A stretch of 64,000 bases of DNA from Dactylellina haptotyla (lineage: Eukaryota; Ascomycota; Orbiliomycetes; Orbiliales; Orbiliaceae). Within the stretch, counting starts at the first letter, position 1. Each line of letters begins with the position of its first letter. The stretch covers positions 4,526,001 to 4,590,000 of the forward strand of contig CM062379.1 in the NCBI GenBank assembly GCA_031310005.1. Reading direction: 5' to 3'. Under the pieces are notes generated by a model. It saw only the letters and a program-made list of their open reading frames with translations. It was not told where the DNA came from and did no database searches. Positions 35,202 to 46,003 of this stretch are shown here, piece by piece. The position numbers and the translations under genes are program-made.

Positions 35202-36439
35202 ATGCGTTGCATTAGATCTCGCCAGACCTCGCTCAGCTTGTGCCGGCGCTGCTGTTTGAGTACGTCCTGCATCGCCCTGGCATCGCCATTGCGCATTGAT
35301 ACGCACAGCACCGCCAATTTGTCGGTTGCTTCTCCAGGCGACACCCCGACGCGGGTTACTTATGCACCGCCCACGCCGAAACACTTCTCGGAGACATGGT
35401 TCGCATCACGGCCGCCGCTTCCGCCAGTGCACGCAGGAGCAACGACGTTAACAACTCCAGTGGGAGAAAAATTCTTTGGATCGCTATACCTTCATGGTAA
35501 AGAAAGGGCAGTTCCTAAAAAGGCACAAGCGATGAATGCACATTTGACGGATGGCTTCCTACTATCGTCCACAGGCTCAGGAGTGACCAAGGATCAAGAT
35601 CCAGTCAGCCAGCGAAAGTTGAACCTAGGAAAGAGTGTGTAAAACATGAATATTTAACCCTTATTCACGCCCCCCCCGGGCTTATAGTGATCTGACGTTC
35701 ATATATTATAGCAATCGACATTCTAAAACAGCGCCTACCTACGTTACTACAATCCCCGCTACCGAGCGAAATCCTTTCTCCCTCGATAACACTACAGCTC
35801 TTCCCGTCTACACACCCACACTTGCCTTCAGTGCGAGGTCGTATGGCGTACATAGCAGCACTATGGACAGCACCCGTGGTGTGGGGCCGAATTCCAGGTA
35901 TTAAAGTTCGGCTCGAGATCCTGAGTATTAAAATGATCAAAGGATGCATTCCGCTGGAGAGAGTCGACGATGAGTCTCAGAATATGGGAGGAGAGCAAAT
36001 GATTGTGAAGTGGAGGGCGAGTTCGTCACCGAATGGTAACGTTAACGGTGAAGGGGCCGTTACCGGTTCCCCAGTTGGGAATGCGCTGTCGTCGGGTACC
36101 GGGAACACGAGTGATACAACAACAGATTCGCAAAAGCCAGCAAAAGAGGACCCTTTATCCGCTATGGCTTCCTCGCTCCCGAGAATTACTATCAATGGTG
36201 ACTTTTGCGGCTTATTCATATTCGAGTTTGACGACATGGGGCGAATAAAAACACATATTATTGAAGATGTAGAAGAAGCCAAAGGTGAATCGAGACAACA
36301 GCATTCAAAAGTCATCACACTTACTGAGTGGCTGCTCAAAAAGGCGAAGAGAAGCTTGGAGGAGAAGCCACCGGTGCCTGGGTTGGCGTTCGAGCGTATT
36401 TGGCAGGGTGGTGGGGATATACGACGGAATAGATTCTAA
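35202..36439 (+). CDS. Conserved-looking protein of unknown function, probably mitochondrial
   Basis: Two exons (35202-35634, 35712-36439) encode 386 residues. I do not recognise the family. Residues 1-40 are rich in Arg, Ser, Cys and Leu with no acidic residue before Asp36, like a mitochondrial presequence (MRCIRSRQTSLSLCRRCC). The middle (ETWFASRPPLPPVHAGATTL, VGEKFFGSLYLHGKERAVPK) and the second exon (ILKQRLPTLLQSPLPSEILS, RGRMAYIAALWTAPVVWGR) look structured. A low-complexity insert follows (about 255-300). Near the end, GDFCGLFIFEFDDMGRIKTHIIEDVE resembles the last strands of an NTF2-like fold, which is a guess. The intron is 77 nt, donor GTGTGT, acceptor TATAG, phase 1. Confidence 0.8.
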
Positions 36440-37180
36440 CGATTATGGGCTTAATGATTATGGGGCGAAGTACAAAGAGGCATTTGAACGGAGAATGAAC
36501 GTGTACATATTATTGGCTGGGCTTGCTTTGATTTCTGGCGTCTGTTGATGAGTTAAAAGCGATCGTTTGTACTAGGGCGTGTTCGAGTTTGATATCCTCT
36601 CTGCAATGGTGTATATATACGCAACTCCAATCTCGGCTCACGCATTATGAATAAAAGCCGATAAAGACTCCTTCCTACTGCTCTTACTTCTAATATTGCT
36701 GCTGCTGCTGCTGCTAAGCAAAACCATATGGCGTACCGCTGAATGAACCTTTTCCTATTGATGTTTATATAGACAGACAAGCTAAGGGAAAACTTTGAAA
36801 CCAACGATGATAAGGAGCAAAAGGTAATATCAACAGTGAAATTTTGTTTAAAAAAAAAGTATTGACGATTAGGAAATGAAAGACATAGTATAACCCTAGC
36901 AGTGACTGATTGCAAGAGACAAGACAAGAAGCAGGGGAAATGGAAAAGAGGAGATTCGTAGCTTGTGTTCCGTAAACTGAAATAAACTCCCCTCTACCTG
37001 ATTGATATGCAACTTTTTCTTTTCGTAAGTTCCCTAGCCCGATTGTGTAAACAGCCGATTCTACTTCCCCAACACACAACTAAAAACCCCTACCTCGCAA
37101 CTGAGATCTTTTATATTAACACATATTCCGGTTCTCCCACCTTTGTTTCATGAGTGTGAAACTATAGCTAAGCCTGCAGT
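36440..37180. other. Convergent 3' flank with a GCT microsatellite
   Basis: 740 nt between two gene ends, AT-rich. It holds six tandem GCT units at about 36698-36715. No supported gene. Confidence 0.65.
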
Positions 37181-39770
37181 TTAACCGTATATTCTCCACC
37201 TATCGAACCATTTCATGTAGGCGTAGTTGGCAGCATCTCCAACCATACCGAAGCAGATTGGGATGAAGTAGAGGTAAAGACCCACAACAATGGTGTACGC
37301 AACACCAAATGAGGCAAGTCGGGCGTTTTTCGGGAGCATGTTGGTCAGCCAATCGAAACAGAAGCCGAAGACAAGGATACCAAAGTAAAGAGCCGGGTAG
37401 TAGTGGTGAACGTATGTAACACTATTTCTCCGTTAGTTTTAATTCTTAAATCATTTGTTTCTGTGCTATCCTTACCGAGCCATGATGACAAATGGAGTGA
37501 AATGAAGAACCCATCCCATAGCTGGGTAAAGACCAGCGAGTTTGATGTGATCAATCTGGTCTTGAGTAAGGTCCTTGAAGCCGCGTTGCCATCTGATGAG
37601 ATATGTGAGAACCATGAAGCCGAGGACGAACAAGCTGGCAAACGCGCCCCAGTAGACAGCAGGGTTTCCGAGTAAGAAGTATTTGACGACTAGAATATAT
37701 CAGTTAGGTGACGGCCATACGATTTACTCACGATGATGGGTATACATACTGTGGTTATCCCAACCGCACATTCTCAATCCGACGTGCAAGATTGGCCATT
37801 GCCATGGGGCAGATGCCAAGTCATCCTGCTTGTCTGGGTCGGGAACAAGGGCATTGTTGGACGTCATCATGGCAACGTTCAGGTGAATAAAGTCATTCCA
37901 GAAGGGGGACTTGAAGGCATCCTTCTTAGCTGGTGGGAGCTTCTCGTTCCAGTGACTCTCAATGTTCCAATGAGTGTATTTGTCTCTTGGGTGGTTCTCC
38001 TTGACGCAAGACGTTTCAATTTGTTTGAAACCCCACTGTGGGAGGTTAACGTTCCCTGCCCTGAGATAGCAGCCGAGGACGATGTGCTTAAGGCGGAAAG
38101 CAGTGGTCAAAGTTCGAATTTTGCTGTAATCTCTAGATGCAGCATCACTGACAACCTCGATCTTCCAGTGGTCTTTTTCGTCACCGACCGTGGTATTACC
38201 GTAGCAGGAAACTTCGTAGTCAGCCTTGGTGACGGGAGCGGCAATTGTATGGGAATGGAGGTTTCGGCCAGTTTGGGCATGGATGAGACGGATAACATCA
38301 TTGTTTTTCATGAATCTCAATGGCTCACCGACCTCGTAGTCCTTCTCATCACGGTTGGGGTAGAAGAACCAGTCATTGTTGGCATCCTTGTGGTGGTAGC
38401 AGGTGATCTGTTGTTGTTGAGATCCTTCTGGGTAAGTCTGAACGTGCGAGTGAAGAAGACCTCCACCGTATCCCATATTCTTGAGAGTTGCACGGGATCC
38501 AATTGCAACTTCGAGTGGGCTGTCGTTGAAATCAGTTCCCTTGAGGTTAGCTTGGAACAAGGAGCTCATTTGGGCGTCGCCAGGCCCACTGTTTTCGAGG
38601 ATGATAAAGTGGATCTTGAAGCTGAGCATGTAGACGCAGAATGGAAGGATGATCAAGCCGAAGATACGGCTGACCAAGTGCACGGCGTAGGTGGTGACGG
38701 GCATCCTTGTATCGGCGAGTTTGTTCCAAAGATCCTCAGCGGTGTAGATGCCAACGAGGGTTGTAACGAAGAGACCGACGAGCTTGACGCTGCTGACACA
38801 ACCAATGGAAAGACCAGTCAAAGTAAGCCAGAGCCACCATTGTCCGGAGAACTCACGGTGTCTAAGGCTGGTCAAGCGGGAGTAACAGAGCATGGTGGTG
38901 AATGTGAAGAACAACAGCATAGAATCCAGGAGAATGAAACGACTGATCGTAGTGTACGAGTTTTCTGTAAAGTGAAAAAAAAACAGTCACCAGAATTATT
39001 AGCAAGCTTGTCAAGCCATCCACTCAAAGGATTTACATACCACAGAGGACCATCAATGTAACGAGCCAGGTGGCATATCTGGAGAGCTTCAGTTCTTTGG
39101 CAGTGTAGTACGCGACTGGGACACAGAGAGCACCGAACGCAGAGTTGAAAACTCTCATGAAGGTGTAGTTAACCTCTTCAGGATAAGTCTCGCCAGATTT
39201 GAACTCGAACGATCCATTGTATCCAGCGAGGTAGCCGGACAAGCCAACAAGCATCTTTCCAAGAGGGGGGTGGACATCGAAATAAAATTCTCTCTTGAGA
39301 TAGTGTGATCCGAATTTACCAAAACTACGGGTTGGAGTATTATTAGTTAACCTGGCTGAAGAATTTGAGGGGGGGCGATTCCCGTGAAGGGTGGGTCTTG
39401 GATATGGCACGTACTGAGCCTCGTCCCATGTCACAATGTTCGACAGACCGATCTTCCAATTTCTGGTGAAGAGAGCGGCGAGCGTAAATATTAAAGAAAC
39501 AATCAAGTCTTCGTACTCATCAAAGAAGTTCTACCGATGGAGCGAAAAGAGGAAGAAAAAGGCGTGAATGTCAGTGGTGCCTTCAATTGATGAACGAGAG
39601 GTTGAAGGGGGTGGGGTGAATGAACGTACGGGTCCGGCTGGTTTCCCGGGCTGCTCCTTCTTCTTAGCATCGGTGTCGGGACCGGTGGGGAGTAGCGGCG
39701 ACTGCTCGCCAGGAGGGCCTCTCCTCTTGAGTTCGCCGTCGGCCTGACTGGCGTAACCCGTTGTAGCCAT
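37181..39770 (-). CDS. PMT2: Dolichyl-phosphate-mannose protein mannosyltransferase, PMT2 type
   Basis: Six exons (39770-39630, 39530-39415, 39324-39041, 38964-37732, 37689-37476, 37421-37181) encode 742 residues. It transfers mannose from dolichyl-phosphate mannose to Ser/Thr in the ER lumen. Visible features: a first membrane helix ([13 protein letters not shown]), the catalytic loop with the Asp-Glu motif [20 protein letters not shown] (D83, E84), [14 protein letters not shown], several membrane helices, a luminal MIR region (about 330-525, LGGG-like [15 protein letters not shown] and [12 protein letters not shown]), then [20 protein letters not shown] and a C-terminus ending [11 protein letters not shown] sequence and the HHYYPAL block are of the PMT2 subfamily, which usually pairs with a PMT1-type enzyme. 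An open frame of over 400 codons lies on the opposite strand and is a shadow. Confidence 0.97.
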
Positions 39771-41184
39771 GATGCGGTTGTTCAAGTGATGCCCTCTCAG
39801 GCGGAAGTGTAAAGCTGGTCCGTGTCCTTCTGCTACTTCTGCTCAAGTCCACTCGCGTCGATTGTCAGTTTGGTACATACGTCATATGTGATGGATAGAT
39901 TTGATTGAGTGATTGATTGATAAATCGTGATATGCGTGAATAAGACGAATACACGTTCAATTGGATGGCTTACCGGTTGGTTAGGGGCCTGGACAGCAGG
40001 ATGGGATGGAGATCGAGGATTGGAGAAGGAGGAAGGGCTCTGGTGGAGGTGATGGTGATGGTGGAGGAGGTGGTGGAGGACGACTTTTAGATATGATGGA
40101 CGGGCCTGCGCTTCAGGCAATCTGGTCACTTCCCGCCAAACGAGGCCACACCCTGACGATGGGCTGGCCGCACGCTGTTTACCACCATTGCACTTGGTCC
40201 CTCAGCTCGCAGGGTCCACCACCACCATCTCGTCCACCACCACGACTGCTATCTGGCCTTACGTATGCCTACACTGGCCCCCCCGTCGCCCTGCTAACGA
40301 GACAGAAGCAGCAGAAGGGGAAGGGCCAGCTAATTTGGTGGAAATCCCCCCGTGGCTTACCGTGGCGCGGAGGGAACGAGTCGCAATATGCTGGCTGGCC
40401 CCAGCTACACATTACATGTACATGGACAACCTGAAACGGGGACAATCCAGACGCATCTCAATCTCCACGGAATCGTGATCGGAGCTATTTTCAATTGCCT
40501 TGCACCCTTTCGACGCGCCTTTCCCGCCTTGCTAATATGCTCGACCGAGCATTTATATATCTATATCTATATCTGTGTCCATATTTATACATATATATAT
40601 ACTTAAGAATATATAATAATTATACATCATCTATCCATCGCAATGCAGCGTGAGAGCAAGTATGCGTCTAGAGACCCGCGTACCAAAGCATCGGCCAACT
40701 CGACGGTTTGTATCATTGTCCTGCGGAAAATATCGCCATTCGTAATAACGTTAGTGCCGTCGTGCAGCCGGCCCCCTTTCGGCCCCTCCAACTTTTCGGT
40801 CGCGATAAGATACGCTTGGCACGTCCGCTTCTGTCCTCCCAGCCGGCATTTGTTGTAGTATATTTGGCTCCATTTTTGACCAATCCCTGGCCGACTACCC
40901 GGCAACTAGCGGTGAAGGAACGTCTTCCCGGCGGCAGCCCCTACCTTAACCCTCCCACCGCAGCCAACTGCGCAAGCCTCTCACGTGTTCGGGGAAACAC
41001 CCCCCAAGTACATACTTTTGCCGAAAATAATAATAACAATAATGATAAATTTCCTCATTGCGACGGAAAAACTCAGTCATTTAGCGGCAGAACAGAGAAA
41101 GCAAAGGCTTGTTAAATAGCAACGCCAGCGCCTGTGAAAACTCCAAGGGGAGAGAAGAAGAAAAGTAAACGTCAAAACGTCACG
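39771..41184. other. Intergenic region upstream of PMT2
   Basis: 1.4 kb. Contains a GGA/GGT-rich purine block (40040-40082), a CCACCA-rich block (40208-40245) and an AT-rich tract (40554-40624). No supported gene. PMT2 promoter elements must lie here; none is identifiable by eye. Confidence 0.6.
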
Positions 41185-43658
41185 CTAAGACATAACACGA
41201 GCGATCAGGTCCTGCTTCAACCTCGCCAGTTCCTCCTCCACCTTGTGCAACTTCTCCCGGGTTTCAAAATACTTTGTTCTCCAGTCCACAGCACCCTCCA
41301 TCGGTGGCTCCATATCATCATTGAGTAGCAAATCAGAGCCGCTTCCTGGGAACGATCCGGGGCTCGGATTCGCAGTTCCAATGTCACTCAGCAACATTTC
41401 AACTTCGTCCCGCAGACGCTGTTCCTCACGGGAAGTTTGTGGTCTGTTAGGGTCGGCTGTCGGCGTTACCAAGGCGGACAGGAAGGCTTCAATTGGCCCG
41501 AGTTTGAGTTTCCACGACAGATTGTACCTCTCACCAACCACCGTACTCCCGAGATCGTCACTCTCCTGGTCAAGGTTAGCTTGGATCGTCTGCGGCGATG
41601 AAGCGGCATCGTCTGTGTTTATTAAGTCGTGAATGCTTTGTTCCTCATCATCTGTCCCTCGGTATCTTTCGAACAACGACATCTCCTTCTGGAGCTGTTG
41701 AACATCCGATATTGGAACATTACTGTGTGGCTTCTTTGTTATCTCTAGGTCTTGCATTTCTAGAGCATCTAGACCAAGAAGTAACGAAAGAGGCCGTAGA
41801 AATACAGACTCGTTTCCTCTATTGTGACTGGCTTGAATGATGCCATCAATCAGCGAGTTTGCAATTGCCCTTGCCGTATCAGTATTCATATTATCCTGTG
41901 GCCTTGCTAATAGCCCGATGTGAGCGGCAAGTTGTTCCTTAACCATTCCCAATTTTTCGATAACACCATACGAATTAAAGGAGTGGGCGTGAAAGTCGTT
42001 TCGAAGATCATCTCTATCCAATAGAGGTGGTATTTCAACATTATGATCGTAGATGTCCTCCAAAGCCTGTATTATCGGAGGTAGAATGGTCTGATGAGCT
42101 TCTGACGAAAAATGCAACTGTTCCTCGATAGCAGCAGGGGTCGAGGGAAGTTCAGCTCCCAATGAAAGATCAATTCCTTGATCGCTCAGTTGAGCCTCAA
42201 GGCTGCTAGGACTCGCGGGGAAAGTCGAGTACGCGGGTTCTGCAAGCCCACGATTTCCGGTCGGCCGACCGCGGGGCTTGCCACCTCTTGACGTTCCAGA
42301 TGACGGCCAAGCAGAGGACACAGCCGGCCCATGGCTCCTCCGTGTTCGTTTTAGACTGGGGAATTGGTGCCCTGGAGCCGACCGGACTCTCTGGAGTGCG
42401 ACATGCTGTGTGCTAGCATCAAACGATCTTTGAGATGCCCGCCATCGGAATTGTTGCCCGCCAGGGATGATTGGATGTAGAGGGTCAAACGGATTAGGAT
42501 ACATTGTCGGAAACAAAGGCTGCGGAGTACTGTTTATTCTCAAATCCGGCCAAAGCCGAGTGTCCGGATTAATGGCATCGAATTCGCGATTTCGATCATC
42601 CTTCGGAAGAACATGTTGAGGTTCTTCATAGGAAAGTAAATCTGACTCGTCTTGGGATAGAATATTTGACGATTCGGCCGGCAGTAAAGCTTTCTTAGAT
42701 CTTCTATCCAAATCCTCCTGGCCGAGGAAGCCTGAATCGATTAAAGTCCGCTCCATTTTCCTACGTCCCCTTTTAGGACGATATTCTAGCATAAGAGCTC
42801 GTAATGCGAGGTCTTCTTCCAGAGGCACGCCATCACGGAGCTCATCGTCCAAAGAAGGCAATGTTGGCGGGATATCTGTATAGTAGACGTGCAGCCTGTT
42901 TAGGCAGTACTCGAAAAAGGCGTCGATATGCATGGCGTGCATCCACCGCTGAACAATTTTCCATTTCTCAGCATTAGTTTCAATACGATTGTTGCTAGGT
43001 GATGATTGCCATTAGATATTAATACCTTCAGCCTAACGGCATATTGTTGGACTTTCTGGGCGCTCTGGTCCTGTTTCCGCTCGACCCCGAGCTCTGTTAC
43101 AAGCTGAATCCAGGTTTTGATATCTCCTTCCTCGAACTTCTTGATTAGCTGATAGAGCTTAAATACGGAAAACATGACACCATCGCTCTTTGGAGGTGTC
43201 CGAAATGACCGACGCAGCTCTGCCGTATCGCAACTATCGGGAACAGCTGGGTTGCAGCAAAGTATAAAGTTCACATAGCATTCATCAATATTCTCGTCTG
43301 TGACATCTTTAGTCGGCCACCGTCTCATGGCTCCAATGTTTCGTGCATGTGTTGTGGCGGGTGTCAGGCTTGTGTCATTATGGATGCCATGGACTTCCTC
43401 AACCAAGCCTGTGGCTTCCCTAGCAATCTCGCTGACGAGCTGTCTTCGATGTGAGAGAGTCTCATTGTCTTGGTCATCATCGGCAGTATTGGTGGTAAAT
43501 GATAGCCTTCGAATGCTCGAAACAGGAGGCCCGAGAAAGTGGCGGATAGGTTCCGGGTTGTCTAGATCTCGAATGCTTACTGATGATGATATAAAAAGAC
43601 TGTCCGGTCGGTGTCTGTAATTCCCCCCTTCGTCGCCCACCTGGGCATCTCTACTCAT
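41185..43658 (-). CDS. ARS-binding protein 2 (Abp2) domain protein
   Basis: Two exons (43658-43026, 42948-41185) encode 798 residues. The Abp2 domain covers about residues 110-245: CYVNFILCCNPAVPDSCDTAEL, RRSFRTPPKSDG, FSVFKLYQLIKKFEEGDIKTW, KVQQYAVRLKRWMHAMHIDAFF, ending VYYTDIPPTLP. This domain is named for fission-yeast Abp2, reported to bind replication origins; in filamentous fungi its role is not clear to me. The long C-terminal part is mostly disordered, with AT-hook-like GRPTGNRG / GGKPRGRP near residue 460, acidic clusters, and a final coiled coil (KLHKVEEELARLKQDLIARV). The intron interrupts the domain at the Lys before RWMH. Start: the first ATG, MSRDAQVGDEGG; nothing with ATG extends it. 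Divergent from the carnitine acetyltransferase across 2.3 kb. Confidence 0.88.
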
Positions 43659-46003
43659 CGCTGGCGTTGGATGCCGCGCTGCTTGTGATTTATCTGCACT
43701 CCTCAGTACTGCGCCGCTGCTCGCGCTCTGCAATCCATTTGGTCGGGACTAATGTCGCCAGTTGGATCGAACTTCGCTTTGACATATGCACTACGGAGGA
43801 CCAAACATCGGCTAACAAGCTCCAGAGCAAACCCCCGGCGAAGTGCGAAACGCGCAGCAATTTGAGCCGCATCTACCCCTGCCAGCCGGGCTATACCAAG
43901 TACTCAAGTGAGTTCTAATCATAATTACAAGAGTATTACAATGTTCAAACGCATATTGCTCAGTACGATTCCTATGAGCTAAATATACGATGACGGTCTC
44001 TAGTCACATCTAGGTTAATCAATTATCGATCTTCGATATTATTCGCGCAGACTTCAGCAAGAATACAGCGTGCGCCGCATTCACATGAACGATTGCACAA
44101 GCTAAATTAATTGCCAGCAGATATAAGAAAGGTCTATCCTCATGCTCGTATATTGCAATATATTCGTATTGACTACAGTGAAAATAAAACTTCAAATAGG
44201 TTCAAGAAAACGCCCAACGAAACTAAGTGTGTAATGTACATAATACGATGTTTCGCACTCGGGCCACGCGGTAAAAGAAAAAATATAATACATCGAATTA
44301 ATCATCCGGTATTTTCGGGTCTGGGATGTCGAGAAACTAGGGTTGAAGCTTGGTCACTTTTGAGTTTAGTATTCCGTTCATCCGACAGCCTCGACAGCAT
44401 CAGCTACGGACAGGAATTGCCTGCCGGACCACAGGAGCTAGGACAGGAGCTCGCAACCCGAGACCTTCTTTTTCCATTCTGTGGAGTATATTTCCCCGTT
44501 GATGCATGTTCCTCAAGCTACACAAGGTTTTTGATAGGACACCGAGGCTGCGATATATTGCGAGGGAACCTTACTTGCGGATAAATTTCGTCCTGATATC
44601 TAGATTATCAGATAGGCGTTTGAAAGCACTGATGGTGAGCGCCCCACTTACCGCAAGCTTGGCTTTCAAGGGCTGGTGAGGTTCCGGTGTTGTGGCCCCT
44701 GCAACAGTAACAAACTGCATGCCCGCATGCCCCCCCAAAATAATCAATAATTATGATTTCATGTGAAAGTTGATCACGTTAATGCCATGGCCAGGCAGGC
44801 GCATGCCGTTTGTCCTACCAATGCAAGAATGCATGCGCAGGATTCGGTTTTGGTCGGTGGCGCTCAACTCGGGTTCCCCACGTTTACCCACCGACCTGAC
44901 GCATGTTCCCTTCGTCCGTCGGCGTTCTCTTGTTTCGTCAATATATCACAATATGGGTTCGGAGCATTCCTCAAGAATGCAGTGCATCGTAGCAGAAAAT
45001 CAAGCTTTTAGTGAACAATATAGGCCAAATACTCTAGGCCCGGTAGGGCCGGGTGAAAGCTTCTTCCTTCCCAAAATATCCGGAACCGATATTGTCAATA
45101 TCGTACTGTAGCTAGCATAGATGCAACTGTTGTAGGCTCGCAGTAGCTAGTATTATTGGTAATCTGGACGAGCCCGTGAAACCTTCGACTTCAAAATTTC
45201 TTTCCCACACTTAGTCCAAAGCTACGGTACCTCTCGGAATTCTTCCTCCTCAGAAATAGTCACTACAAACCTGCCCCACCTGTCCATCGAGGGCAAATGC
45301 AATAGGTCATCTTCGCAAAGTCATCGTAACGAAACCGTCTTGTCGAAAGTTCGAATCGCAGGCTGCCGCCCTATCATTTCCCCTCCTTTTTATCCCGCAA
45401 AATACGAAGCGCGCGATCCCTTTTCTTTTTTTCCTTCTTTAGATCTTGTTACTTTTACTTTTACTTTCCCCAAATCCTTCCTCTGAGCTCGAGGATCCCG
45501 TCTTGCAGTTTTTGAACCAGTCAGGTAGCCCAGACGCTGCATCATTACTGCATCCATCTGCGCGGAAGCTAGTCGTTTGACCAGGTCGTTTTTGTGTTTC
45601 TGGTGGGTAAGTGACGTCCTCAGTTGAGCCAAATTCCAACGATCAGATGTTTCCCCAGCTTGAAAAACCACTCTGGGGCGATGCATACATTAAGGTCTCA
45701 TCTCCATGGGGCCCCAGAATGGAGCCACTTTCTGTTATCTCTCTTCGGAGACCTGGAGACATTCATATTTCCCTCGGCAATCATCTGTAAAAGTCACAGT
45801 CTCCTTACGGGCCCGGTCACTGCCACCATGTTTCATTATAGAAAGTACTGTCACCCTTCCGTGTTGCCTATCTTTTGATGAGCATTTTTTGCATCTCTTA
45901 ACCGATTACACTTGTTTCTTTTATCCGATTATGGAATTCATCTCGCCTCTTTCTTCTGCTTCATTGATGCGTATAAAAGACCTCCCTGCCCTGCGTGTTG
46001 CGC
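43659..46003. other. 2.3 kb divergent region between the Abp2-domain gene and carnitine acetyltransferase
   Basis: No supported gene. A 157-codon frame at 44111-44584 begins with TTG, is AT-rich in its first half and resembles nothing known. A GTTCGAATC string at 45350 looks tRNA-like but no matching stems exist. Confidence 0.55.

Noticed and set aside
37733-39061. A 442-codon open frame on the plus strand opposite PMT2
   Set aside because: It is exactly antisense to strongly conserved PMT2 exon 4, crosses a PMT2 intron without splice logic, and its composition is what reversed PMT2 codons give.
44111-44584. 157-codon frame in the gap near 44 kb
   Set aside because: Starts with TTG, changes composition sharply along its length and has no recognisable motif.
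45345-45365. Possible tRNA T-arm (GTTCGAATC)
   Set aside because: The bases on both sides do not form a T stem, and no D-arm or acceptor stem can be drawn upstream on either strand.
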